Shown here: positions 1-6,597 of the stretch, one piece after another
How the letters are laid out: each line of letters starts with the position of its first letter
How positions within the stretch are numbered: the stretch's first letter is position 1
Source of the DNA: Geopsychrobacter sp.
GTDB taxonomy: Bacteria; Desulfobacterota; Desulfuromonadia; Desulfuromonadales; Geopsychrobacteraceae
DNA: 10,290 nucleotides
Direction of reading: 5' to 3'
Assembly (NCBI GenBank): GCA_030620915.1
Contig: JAUXIR010000027.1
Location: 1-10,290, forward strand
Position numbers and translations under genes: made by a program
Notes under the pieces: generated by a model
Seen by the model: only the letters and a program-made list of their open reading frames with translations
Told to the model about the DNA's origin: nothing
Databases searched by the model: none

Positions 1-41
1 CGGCTCAGCTTCGAGCCCCAGCAAAAGCAGGAGAAGCGCCC

Positions 42-851
42 ATGTGTGCAAAAAGGCTACAGCGCAGCGGGCGGCAGCGCCGTTCACCACGCAAACTGAA
101 GCTTCGTGGCTTCAACAATCTAACCAAAACCCTATCGTTTAATATCTACGATGTCGTTTATGCACGCCGCCCCGAAGCGCGCAAAGAATACCTCGAATAT
201 ATCGATGAAGAGTATAACGCCGACCGCCTGACCCAGGTATTGAGCGAGGTTGCCGACATCATCGGCGCCAACATCCTCAACATCAGCCGTCAGGACTACG
301 ACCCGATGGGGGCCAGCGTCACCATCCTGATTGCCGAAGAGCCCATTGAACCGGTTGAACCGCAATCAGAGCAAGTCCTGGCCCACCTCGACCAGAGTCA
401 TCTCTGTGTCCACACCTACCCCGAGACCGATTCCCGTTCGGGGCTCTCGACCTTTCGGGTTGACGTCGATATCTCAACCTGTGGCCAGATCAGTCCATTG
501 AAGGCGTTGAACCACCTGATCGAATCCTTCGAGTCAGACATTGTGCTCCTCGACTACAAGGTGCGCGGTTTCACCCGCGACATCCGTGGCATGAAACATT
601 TCATCGACCATCGGATCCATAGTATCCAGCAGTACATTCGCAACAACATTCAGGAACGCTACAATTGCGTCGATATCAACATCCACCAGGAGAATCTGTT
701 TCACACCAAGATGCTGCTGCGTGATTTCGACCTGCGTAACTATCTGTTCGCCACAGCTTATGAAGACTTTTCCGAGGCCGAACGCTTCAGGGTCAAACAG
801 ATACTCGAAGAGGAGATGACTGAATTCTTCTACTCACGAAATATCTATTGA
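42..851 (+). CDS. speD: S-adenosylmethionine decarboxylase proenzyme (E. coli-type SpeD)
   Basis: Decarboxylates S-adenosylmethionine to give the aminopropyl donor for spermidine synthesis; a cytoplasmic, self-cleaving pyruvoyl enzyme. The 269-residue product follows E. coli SpeD (264 aa as I recall it) along almost its whole length: [12 protein letters not shown] near residue 18, [12 protein letters not shown] at 76-86, the processing site [12 protein letters not shown] (Ser119 should become the pyruvoyl group after cleavage behind Gln118), STCG with catalytic Cys147, and [14 protein letters not shown] at 177-190. It is the long E. coli type, not the short Bacillus/Thermotoga type. The ATG at 42 has AGGAGA at 29-34, seven bases upstream, but the frame is open to the window edge and family homology begins only around residue 17, so the basic N-terminus is unusual and the true start could lie upstream. 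No speE (spermidine synthase) is visible; it could lie left of the window. Confidence 0.95.
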   Translation: MCAKRLQRSGRQRRSPRKLKLRGFNNLTKTLSFNIYDVVYARRPEARKEYLEYIDEEYNADRLTQVLSEVADIIGANILNISRQDYDPMGASVTILIAEEPIEPVEPQSEQVLAHLDQSHLCVHTYPETDSRSGLSTFRVDVDISTCGQISPLKALNHLIESFESDIVLLDYKVRGFTRDIRGMKHFIDHRIHSIQQYIRNNIQERYNCVDINIHQENLFHTKMLLRDFDLRNYLFATAYEDFSEAERFRVKQILEEEMTEFFYSRNIY

Positions 852-855
852 AACC

Positions 856-882
856 GTTCGACGTTCCAGGTTCGATGTTCCA
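856..882. repeat. 14-nt tandem repeat (GTTCGAYGTTCCA units)
   Basis: Two copies of a 13-base core, GTTCGACGTTCCA (856-868) and GTTCGATGTTCCA (870-882), lie in tandem with a 14-base period and one C/T difference. They fill the 64-base gap between speD and the ChaN gene. No hairpin terminator or convincing promoter is seen here. Similar GTTCGA/GTTCCA-rich spacers occur in other genomes as far as I recall, so this may be one member of a dispersed intergenic family; that is inference. Confidence 0.6.
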
Positions 883-915
883 TGTTAGACCTCGAAATCC
901 CACCCTTAACCCAGA

Positions 916-2112
916 ATGGGACCAAACATGTCGATGCGCTTGAGCCTACTTATTTTCATCCTGCTGCTGAGCGGTTGTGCCGGTCATGCTCCGTTCGGCA
1001 ACCCCGAATCCCCCTACCGACTTGAGCAGCCCAGGGTCGGCGATCTGTTTCACCTGCCGACCGGTCATAAAATTGATCCGGCAGAGATGCTTGAATCGAT
1101 CGGGGATACACGGGTTGTCTTTGTTGGCGAGACCCATGACAACCCCGCTTCACACCGGTTGCAAGTCGATATCCTGCAAGGGCTCCAGCAGAAGAATTCG
1201 GGCAAGCTGGCCCTGGCGATGGAAATGTTCATCCCCGAACAACAGGCGGTGCTTGATCGTTGGAGTGCAGGCGAGCTTGAAGAGAAAGATTTCTTGCGCG
1301 AGGTCGGCTGGTTTAAAAACTGGCAGATGAACTTTGCCCTCTATCGGCCGTTGCTCAGGTTTTGCAAAGAGAATCAGATCCCGGTGATCGCGCTCAATGC
1401 GCCAAAGACATTGGTGCGTAAGGTCGGACGAACCCCGCTGGCCGAATTACCGGAAGAGATGCGCGCCCAGCTCCCTGAACTCGACTTTCATGACCCCTAT
1501 CAGCGAGCGATGGCGGAAAGTATTTACAGCGGACACAGCATGGGCAAGGCGATGAGTGACGGATTCATCCGCGTGCAGACCCTGTGGGATGAAACCATGG
1601 CCCAGAACCTGGCGGATTACCTGCAAAGCCCTGAAGGTAAAGGACGGCAGGTCATGGTGGTTGCGGGGGGGAACCATGTCCGTTACGGCTTCGGCATCCC
1701 GCGTCGCCTGCATCGACGCCTGCCGGTCTCCTACCTGCTGATCGGTTCACGTGAAATTGAAATTCCCCGGGAGCGCGAAACACAATTGATGGATGTCAAG
1801 CTGCCGTTGTTCCCCATGCGCGCCTGGGACTATCTGAAACTGACCAGCTATGAAAAGGTCAGCAGCGGAGTCAAACTCGGAATTGCCATCGAGGACGATC
1901 CACAGGGAGTGAAGGTCAAGATGGTGATGCCCGGCTCCAGCGCCGAAAAAGCCGGGATCGAAAATGGCGACCTGCTGCTGCAAGCGGATGAGACAAGGCT
2001 GCATGATCGCTTTGACCTGCTCTATCTGCTGATGAACATGCAGAGCGGCGAGCAAATCCAACTCAGCCTGCAGCGTGGCGAGGAGATACTGCTCCTGCCC
2101 GTGAATTTTTAA
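916..2112 (+). CDS. ChaN-family lipoprotein with C-terminal PDZ domain
   Basis: Probable envelope lipoprotein of the ChaN (DUF399) family, which has been linked to haem binding and iron uptake and shares the Tiki/TraB-related fold. A lipoprotein signal peptide ends in LLSG|C with Cys21 as the lipidated residue. The ChaN domain spans about 55-280 and carries the hallmarks GETHDN (71-76) and GGNHVRYGFG (251-260). Residues from about 319 to the end (398) form a PDZ-like domain: GVKLGIAIEDD, then PGSSAEKAGIENGDLLLQ. Three in-frame ATGs are possible: 916, 928 and 934. Only 928 has even a weak ribosome site (GGGA at 918-921), so the mature N-terminus is firm but the start is not. It follows speD by 64 bases on the same strand and ends at a terminator. 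The haem role is family knowledge; the ligand here is untested. Confidence 0.88.
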   Translation: MGPNMSMRLSLLIFILLLSGCAGHAPFGNPESPYRLEQPRVGDLFHLPTGHKIDPAEMLESIGDTRVVFVGETHDNPASHRLQVDILQGLQQKNSGKLALAMEMFIPEQQAVLDRWSAGELEEKDFLREVGWFKNWQMNFALYRPLLRFCKENQIPVIALNAPKTLVRKVGRTPLAELPEEMRAQLPELDFHDPYQRAMAESIYSGHSMGKAMSDGFIRVQTLWDETMAQNLADYLQSPEGKGRQVMVVAGGNHVRYGFGIPRRLHRRLPVSYLLIGSREIEIPRERETQLMDVKLPLFPMRAWDYLKLTSYEKVSSGVKLGIAIEDDPQGVKVKMVMPGSSAEKAGIENGDLLLQADETRLHDRFDLLYLLMNMQSGEQIQLSLQRGEEILLLPVNF

Positions 2113-2128
2113 GCTTAAACACAGATAA

Positions 2129-2162
2129 AAAAAGGCGACCCCTGCTTTAAGGTCGCCTTTTT
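2129..2162. terminator. Bidirectional intrinsic terminator between ChaN gene and fba
   Basis: A perfect 12-bp stem (arms 2129-2140 and 2151-2162, core GGCGACC/GGTCGCC) closes a 10-base loop. It is flanked by an A run on the left and a T run on the right, so it can end transcription from either side. It lies 16 bases past the ChaN-gene stop and 37 bases past the end of the convergent fba gene. Confidence 0.9.
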
Positions 2163-2199
2163 CATATCAACTTCATACTCGAAGGGCTCAGCGTAAAAA

Positions 2200-3180
2200 C
2201 TACGCCTTCCTGGCACTGCCGAGCACGGCTTCATTCTTGTGCTTGATCAGTTCAACCAATTCACTTCGGGCAGCGCCGAGATACTTGCGTGGATCAAATT
2301 CAGTCGGATTGTTAGCGAGAAACTCACGAACCTTGCCGGTCATGGCCAAGCGCCCGTCGGAATCGATGTTGATTTTACAGACCGCACTCTTGGCCGCACG
2401 CCGCAGTTGATCCTCGGAAACACCGACAGCCCCCTCCAGCTTCCCGCCATATCGATTAATCAGATCGACATAGGCCGGCACAACACTGCTGGCGCCATGC
2501 AGAACGATGGGGAAGCCGGGGATCCGTTTTTCAATCTCTTCAAGGATATCGAAGCGTAAGGGGGGAGCCGACTCCCCTTCCTTCAGCTTAAACTTGAAGG
2601 CTCCATGGCTGGTCCCGATCGAAATCGCCAGGGAATCGACACCCGTTTTCTCAACGAAATCTTCAACCTCGTCAGGCTGGGTATAGGTCGACTTCTCGGC
2701 GACAACCTCGTCCTCGATCCCGGCCAGCACGCCGAGTTCGCCTTCGACCGTCACATCATGCCGGTGGGCGTACTCAACAACCTGGCGGGTTAAGGCCACA
2801 TTCTCGGCGTAAGGCAGATGCGAACCATCGATCATGACCGAAGAGAATCCTGAGTCGATGCATGATTTGCACAACTCGAAGGAATCGCCGTGATCGAGGT
2901 GCAGCACAATCGGCAGGTCCGCCCCCAGCTCGCGGGCCATCTCAACCGCGCCCATCGCCATGTACCTGAGCATGGTTTCATTGGCATAGTTGCGCGCCCC
3001 CTTGCTGACTTGGATAATGACCGGCGAACGGGTTTCGGCACAGGCAATAATTATCGCCTGCAACTGTTCAAGGTTATTGAAATTATAAGCGGGAATGGCG
3101 TAGCCTCCGGCAACAGCATGACGGAATAGTTCACGCGTATTGACTAATCCCAGATCCTTGTAACTGACAGCCTTACTCAT
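2200..3180 (-). CDS. fba: Class II fructose-bisphosphate aldolase
   Basis: Cytoplasmic zinc-dependent aldolase that interconverts fructose 1,6-bisphosphate with dihydroxyacetone phosphate and glyceraldehyde 3-phosphate. The 326-residue protein has the class II signatures in order: IPAYNFNN (29-36), HLDHGDS with likely catalytic Asp96 and zinc ligand His97, VEGELG (Glu148), GTSHGAFK (His192, zinc), VLHGASS (His228, zinc) and the phosphate-binding NIDSD (271-275). Length fits the family, and nothing is missing. The ATG has AGGAG about ten bases upstream on the minus strand. The gene is divergent from gap across a 298-base gap and convergent with the ChaN gene. A tagatose-bisphosphate aldolase is the main alternative for class II enzymes; the gap neighbour favours a central-metabolism role. 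Confidence 0.94.
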   Translation of the reverse strand: MSKAVSYKDLGLVNTRELFRHAVAGGYAIPAYNFNNLEQLQAIIIACAETRSPVIIQVSKGARNYANETMLRYMAMGAVEMARELGADLPIVLHLDHGDSFELCKSCIDSGFSSVMIDGSHLPYAENVALTRQVVEYAHRHDVTVEGELGVLAGIEDEVVAEKSTYTQPDEVEDFVEKTGVDSLAISIGTSHGAFKFKLKEGESAPPLRFDILEEIEKRIPGFPIVLHGASSVVPAYVDLINRYGGKLEGAVGVSEDQLRRAAKSAVCKINIDSDGRLAMTGKVREFLANNPTEFDPRKYLGAARSELVELIKHKNEAVLGSARKA

Positions 3181-3252
3181 CTGTTTTCGCTCCTATGACT
3201 CGGTCAATAATCAACCCAGAATGTTTAGATAAACTCCTCGACTCAGCAAATA

Positions 3253-3281
3253 TTCATATCAGTTGATTCTGGGGTTGTCCA
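3253..3281 (-). promoter_or_regulatory. Candidate sigma70 promoter of fba
   Basis: On the minus strand TGGACA (3281-3276) and TATGAA (3258-3253) are separated by exactly 17 bases. This places the transcription start about 65 bases before the fba ATG. The -35 box matches consensus at five of six positions and the -10 box at four of six. Called by eye only. Confidence 0.5.
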
Positions 3282-3343
3282 GTTTTGACCTGCAAATATT
3301 ATTCATCCAACTCCCCGTCGACATAAAGAGCGGCAGAGCGGTA

Positions 3344-3372
3344 TTGCGTCACCCTGCTATTTCGATTAGTAT
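3344..3372 (+). promoter_or_regulatory. Candidate promoter of gap
   Basis: TTGCGT (3344-3349) and TAGTAT (3367-3372) are 17 bases apart, a usable but weak sigma70 match. A small hairpin, GGCGG-cttca-CCGCC (3376-3390), lies about where transcription would begin. The leader to the gap ATG would be roughly 100 bases. No better pair was found in the 298-base fba-gap gap. Confidence 0.35.
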
Positions 3373-3437
3373 ACCGGCGGCTTCACCGCCAGAAACAATG
3401 TGGAACCAAAGAGGAAACCAACTTTTCAACACCTCCA

Positions 3438-3473
3438 CCTGTGCCCTCAGGCACTGTCACAGGAAAGGGCCCT
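3438..3473 (+). promoter_or_regulatory. Possible RNA hairpins around the gap ribosome binding site
   Basis: Directly before the gap start, CCTGTG (3438-3443) can pair with CACAGG (3458-3463), which would tie up part of the AGGAAAGG Shine-Dalgarno (3461-3468). A competing small hairpin, GTGCC-ctca-GGCAC (3441-3454), would leave it free. AGGGCCCT (3466-3473) is itself a palindrome. The pairings are visible in the sequence; regulation is inferred. Confidence 0.35.
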
Positions 3474-3478
3474 GTCAC

Positions 3479-4921
3479 ATGGCTGCTGAAAAAGACGATA
3501 AGTATTTCAAGGACTGGAAACAACGCGAAGAACTCGCCGAAGCGATGATCCCTTCAATCGGACGGCTCTATCGTGACCGCGAAGTGATCTGCACCATCTT
3601 TGACCGCCCACTGGTGCGCCAATCGACAATCGAGATCCTGAGAGCCCATCGTTTTGCCCGCCAGATCATCGACAAAGAGCTCTGGGTGACCGACACCTTC
3701 CCGATCCTGCAGGCACTGGAAAAGCTCGACCTGGCTCCAGGACGGATCGATCTGGCCAAACTGGCGATTGCCATTCAGGAACAGCAGATCACCGACATCG
3801 ACGCCTTTGTTGCAGAACAGTTGGCGCCCCTCAACACCGGAAAATCGCAACAATTGAGTGAGCCACGCGACGTGGTGCTCTACGGCTTTGGCCGGATCGG
3901 CCGCCTGGTGGCACGGATCCTGATCGATCAGGCTGGCGGTGGCAACAAGCTGCGCCTGCGAGCCGCCGTGGTCCGCAAAGGGAGCGATGACGATCTGATG
4001 AGACGCGCCAGTTTGCTGCGGCGCGATTCGGTGCATGGACATTTTGAGGGGACGATCAGGGTCGATGAAGAAGAGAACGCGATCATTGCCAACGGCAATA
4101 TGATCCGGATTATATACGCCGACGCTCCCGACCAGATCGATTACACTCAATACGACATCAATAACGCCATTGTCATCGACAATACCGGCATCTGGCGTGA
4201 CCGTGAAGGCCTGGGCCGACATCTGAAATCGAAGGGTGTCTCTCAGGTCATGCTGACCGCTCCGGGCAAGGGTGATATCCCGAACATTGTCTATGGGGTG
4301 AACCATGATGACATCAAGACCGGTGAACAAATCTTCTCGGCGGCCAGTTGCACAACCAATGCGATTGTGCCGGTCCTCAAGGCGATCAACGATCGGTTCG
4401 GCATCGTCAACGGTCACGTCGAAACCTGCCACAGCTACACCAACGATCAAAACCTGATCGACAACTATCACAGCAAAAATCGCCGCGGCCGCAGTGCACC
4501 GCTGAATATGGTCATCACCGAAACAGGTGCGGCAAAAGCGGTGGGCAAGGTCTTGCCGGAACTGGCCGGAAAATTGACCGGCAACGCGATCCGCGTGCCG
4601 ACGCCGAATGTTTCACTGGCGATTCTCAATCTGAGCCTCGACAAGGGAACCAGCATTGAAGAGATCAATACCTACCTGCGCGACATCTCACTGAACTCAC
4701 CGCTGCAGGAGCAGATCGACTTCACCAATTCACCGGACGCAGTTTCGTCCGACATGGTCGGCTCACGCTATGCCGGCGTGGTTGATTCGCTGGCCACGAT
4801 CGTCGATGGCAACCGCTGCGTACTTTATGTCTGGTACGATAATGAGTATGGCTACAGCTATCAGGTCGTCCGTTTTGTCGAGGAGATCTCGGGCCTCAAG
4901 CTCAAGAAATTCCCGCAGTAA
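3479..4921 (+). CDS. gap: Glyceraldehyde-3-phosphate dehydrogenase, N-terminally extended (about 480 aa)
   Basis: Oxidative phosphorylation of glyceraldehyde 3-phosphate (or the reverse) in the cytoplasm. The chosen ATG at 3479 follows AGGAAAGG and begins MAAEKDDKYFKDW, giving 480 residues; the open frame runs further up, but that part is unlike a protein. Residues 1 to about 130 are an alpha-helical-looking extension (AEAMIPSIGRLYRDREV, later HRFARQIIDKELWV) absent from ordinary ~335-residue GAPDHs but known to me from the long GAPDH-like proteins of Pseudomonas. The catalytic core is complete: Rossmann GFGRIGR (136-142), DSVHG, SCTTN with nucleophile Cys291, His318 in CHSYTNDQ, and WYDNEYGYSYQVVR near the end. 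The usual IND segment that reads NAD is VRKG here, which may shift cofactor preference toward NADP (inference). Divergent from fba. Confidence 0.92.
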   Translation: MAAEKDDKYFKDWKQREELAEAMIPSIGRLYRDREVICTIFDRPLVRQSTIEILRAHRFARQIIDKELWVTDTFPILQALEKLDLAPGRIDLAKLAIAIQEQQITDIDAFVAEQLAPLNTGKSQQLSEPRDVVLYGFGRIGRLVARILIDQAGGGNKLRLRAAVVRKGSDDDLMRRASLLRRDSVHGHFEGTIRVDEEENAIIANGNMIRIIYADAPDQIDYTQYDINNAIVIDNTGIWRDREGLGRHLKSKGVSQVMLTAPGKGDIPNIVYGVNHDDIKTGEQIFSAASCTTNAIVPVLKAINDRFGIVNGHVETCHSYTNDQNLIDNYHSKNRRGRSAPLNMVITETGAAKAVGKVLPELAGKLTGNAIRVPTPNVSLAILNLSLDKGTSIEEINTYLRDISLNSPLQEQIDFTNSPDAVSSDMVGSRYAGVVDSLATIVDGNRCVLYVWYDNEYGYSYQVVRFVEEISGLKLKKFPQ

Positions 4922-4922
4922 A

Positions 4923-4960
4923 AAACCTTTGTCCCCCTGCTCGCAGGGGGACAAAGGTTT
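4923..4960. repeat. Perfect 18-bp inverted repeat just after gap
   Basis: Arms at 4923-4940 and 4943-4960 are exact reverse complements around a two-base centre (TC). The core is CCTTTGTCCCCCTGC. It starts one base after the gap stop codon and is not followed by a T run, so it is not a standard terminator on its own. It could protect the mRNA 3' end, act with the next hairpin, or be a dispersed palindromic element. Confidence 0.8.
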
Positions 4961-4977
4961 GCCGATAAATGGCAATA

Positions 4978-5012
4978 AAAAAGGCGATTCCCGTAAAAGG
5001 AATCGCCTTTTT
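4978..5012. terminator. Bidirectional intrinsic terminator between gap and rpsU
   Basis: A 14-bp perfect stem (4978-4991 with 4999-5012, core GGCGATTCC/GGAATCGCC) closes a seven-base loop, with A and T runs at its ends. It serves the convergent gap (plus) and rpsU (minus) transcripts, 21 bases beyond the rpsU stop. Confidence 0.9.
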
Positions 5013-5033
5013 ATTAAACGCTAGTGCTGTTGC

Positions 5034-5231
5034 TCAAGAGAATCGACGCATGGCGCGCTGCTTCTTACGCAGACGACGCTGGGCTTCCTTCTCCTTGCGC
5101 TTACGCTTGATACTCGGCTTCTCGTAGAACTTCCGCTGCTTCATCTCACGGAAAAGTCCCTCTTGCTGAAGCTTACGTTTAAAGACCTTGAGCGCCTTTT
5201 CAACGTTGCCATCAATGACTGTAATTTCCAC
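5034..5231 (-). CDS. rpsU: 30S ribosomal protein bS21
   Basis: Small basic protein of the 30S subunit near the mRNA/anti-Shine-Dalgarno region, needed for normal initiation. The 65 residues match the family throughout: EITVIDGNVEKALKVFKRK, GLFREMKQRKFYEKPS at 25-40, and a very Lys/Arg-rich C-terminus ending RAMRRFS. Length is normal. The start codon is GTG (minus strand 5231-5229), supported by AGGTGAT a few bases upstream. It is separated from the upstream methyltransferase gene by 81 bases and has its own strong promoter, so it is probably transcribed largely alone. It ends at the shared terminator. Confidence 0.96.
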   Translation of the reverse strand: MEITVIDGNVEKALKVFKRKLQQEGLFREMKQRKFYEKPSIKRKRKEKEAQRRLRKKQRAMRRFS

Positions 5232-5287
5232 GGAATAATCACCTCGCTTTCACACCATATTTTACGGCGCGAACCGCAAGAGCGCAC

Positions 5288-5316
5288 TATATATCGAGAC
5301 ACCGGTAGCAAGTCAA
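5288..5316 (-). promoter_or_regulatory. Strong sigma70 promoter of rpsU
   Basis: On the minus strand TTGACT (5316-5311) and TATATA (5293-5288) are spaced by 17 bases, each box at least five of six to consensus. A-rich stretches just upstream (within 5317-5336) resemble an UP element. The -35 box overlaps the stop codon region of the methyltransferase gene, whose coding end is at 5313. The leader to the GTG would be about 50 bases. Confidence 0.75.
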
Positions 5317-6437
5317 GATTTTTCTAGCTTTTTCCGCCCCGATCTCTTGCGAATATCGACCCTGATCCCCCCGTTGGAGAATGACCAGAGTCGTTGACAG
5401 CCAATCTGAACTTCACGCTCGAATTTGCGGTGCGCCGAAATCCAACCGATTGTCCAATCCTTAAAAGAGCCACGGCAAAGCCGACCAAAATCGGCATAAA
5501 CCGGGCGCAAGCGCTCAACATCACCCAATCGCTCCCCGTAGGGTGGATTCATGACCAATATGCCTTCAGCGGAAGGAGCCTGTAGATCTTCCATCAGCCC
5601 TTCTTCAAATTGAATTCGCGCCTCAACCGCAGCAGCGCAGGCATTCTTGCGGGCGGCCGCAACGGCAAGCGGATTGCGATCAACCGCCAGAATCGCGGCT
5701 GAGTTTTCTGCCTTCGCCCCCGCCTCCTGCAGACAGAGGGTCCAGACGTTCGGGCGGTAATGCGGCCAGTCCATAAACGAGAATTTACGCAGACGGCCCG
5801 GTGCGGTCCCTGCGGCGATCAACGCAGCCTCAATGGCAAAGGTGCCGGAACCGGTCATCGCATCGATCAGAACCTGCGATCCATCATAGCCAAGCTTAAG
5901 CAGAATTACCGCAGCCAGATTTTCACGCAGGGGCGCGGCAACCATCGCCTTGCGATAACCTCGGCGGTGAAGCAACTCCCCGGAGCTGTCGATCGAAACC
6001 ATGCAGATATCATTTTCGATGCGGATGAAAATCAGCTGTTCGGTCACGGAATCGGCACGACTGCCCCCCAGAGCTTTCCCCAACGCAGTGAGAACCGTTT
6101 CGGCAATCCGCCCACTATGGGTCAGCCTCGAGGTCTGGCAACTGACACGCACTCCACAAGTCTGTCCCGGACGAATAAAACGCCCCCAGGGGAGTTTCAC
6201 GAGCTGCTTATAGAGCGTGGGAAAATCCCGGCACTTGAATTCTCCGATCCGCACCAGCACCCGCGACGCCACACGGCTCCAAAGGTTGGCACGATAGAGG
6301 TCACGTGCAATCGCCTCAAACACCACGCCGCCGGCTTGGGCTTTCGCCTCAATCCCCAGGCTAGCCAGTTCGGTAGCGCAAAGTCCTTCGGCCCCCGGTG
6401 GGGTCACGGCAAAACAATCAAATTTAGGTTGAGCCAT
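5313..6437 (-). CDS. THUMP-domain class I SAM-dependent RNA methyltransferase (RlmL N-terminal/YpsC-like)
   Basis: Probable guanine-N2 methyltransferase acting on large-subunit rRNA, from similarity to the N-terminal half of RlmL and to the YpsC/UPF0020 group. Residues about 5-60 form the N-terminal ferredoxin-like part, about 60-155 the THUMP RNA-binding domain, and about 165-370 the Rossmann methyltransferase. The latter has LRENLAAVILLKLGY, the SAM-binding DAMTGSGTFAIEAAL (192-206) and the catalytic NPPYGERLG (297-305). At 374 residues it is the single-module form, lacking the C-terminal RlmK part of the E. coli fusion. The ATG has GAGGA upstream on the minus strand. The exact target base cannot be read from the sequence. 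The gene overlaps the rpsU promoter at its 3' end, a ribosome-themed pairing. Confidence 0.88.
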   Translation of the reverse strand: MAQPKFDCFAVTPPGAEGLCATELASLGIEAKAQAGGVVFEAIARDLYRANLWSRVASRVLVRIGEFKCRDFPTLYKQLVKLPWGRFIRPGQTCGVRVSCQTSRLTHSGRIAETVLTALGKALGGSRADSVTEQLIFIRIENDICMVSIDSSGELLHRRGYRKAMVAAPLRENLAAVILLKLGYDGSQVLIDAMTGSGTFAIEAALIAAGTAPGRLRKFSFMDWPHYRPNVWTLCLQEAGAKAENSAAILAVDRNPLAVAAARKNACAAAVEARIQFEEGLMEDLQAPSAEGILVMNPPYGERLGDVERLRPVYADFGRLCRGSFKDWTIGWISAHRKFEREVQIGCQRLWSFSNGGIRVDIRKRSGRKKLEKS

Positions 6438-6532
6438 ATCTGAATCCTCACTTGCGGCGGGACCATAGCATGTCCGTCACCATCACCACCAGTCCCACCG
6501 GTCCCGGTTTTTTTAACTATATAAAATAACCG

Positions 6533-6562
6533 TTATACCCCGTGCCGGTTTTTCTGTATAAT
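6533..6562 (+). promoter_or_regulatory. Candidate promoter of the cytochrome gene
   Basis: A perfect TATAAT (6557-6562) lies 35 bases before the cytochrome ATG. The -35 is poor: TTATAC (6533-6538), 18 bases away. A weak -35 with a perfect -10 suggests an activator or a T-rich upstream stretch (T8 at 6507-6514) helps. CCGGTTTTT occurs twice, before and inside this region (6504-6512 and 6545-6553), a possible repeated site. Confidence 0.55.
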
Positions 6563-6583
6563 GCCCCATTCATTTGAATCAAC

Positions 6584-6589
6584 AGGAGG
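6584..6589 (+). promoter_or_regulatory. Shine-Dalgarno that fixes the cytochrome start
   Basis: A full AGGAGG, eight bases before the ATG at 6598. It would lie inside the coding region if the upstream in-frame TTG at 6574 were used, so it decides for 6598. Confidence 0.85.
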
Positions 6590-6597
6590 CAACACCC

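Noticed and set aside
856..882. CRISPR-like array
   Set aside because: Only two 13-base units with a one-base spacing and no spacers or cas genes.
3285..3302. TTGACC followed by TATTAT as a plus-strand promoter for gap
   Set aside because: The boxes are only six bases apart, far too close for sigma70.
3263..3478. 72-residue in-frame extension of GAPDH upstream of 3479
   Set aside because: The translated stretch does not look like a protein domain, covers the candidate gap promoter and hairpins, and the ATG at 3479 has its own Shine-Dalgarno and begins where family similarity starts.
3554..4471. 305-residue open frame antisense to gap
   Set aside because: It mirrors the codon structure of the gap gene, has no recognisable domain and no ribosome site; a shadow of a GC-rich gene.
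5760..6443. 227-residue open frame antisense to the RNA methyltransferase
   Set aside because: The minus strand carries intact THUMP and NPPY methyltransferase motifs; the plus-strand product is unlike a folded protein family.
6459..6514. GGGACC...GGTCCC with following T8 as a terminator
   Set aside because: The arms are six bases long with a 35-base loop and no transcript obviously ends here; too weak to call.
6574..6597. TTG start giving eight extra residues before the cytochrome signal peptide
   Set aside because: It would put the AGGAGG site inside the coding region and spoil a normal signal peptide; the ATG at 6598 is clearly better.
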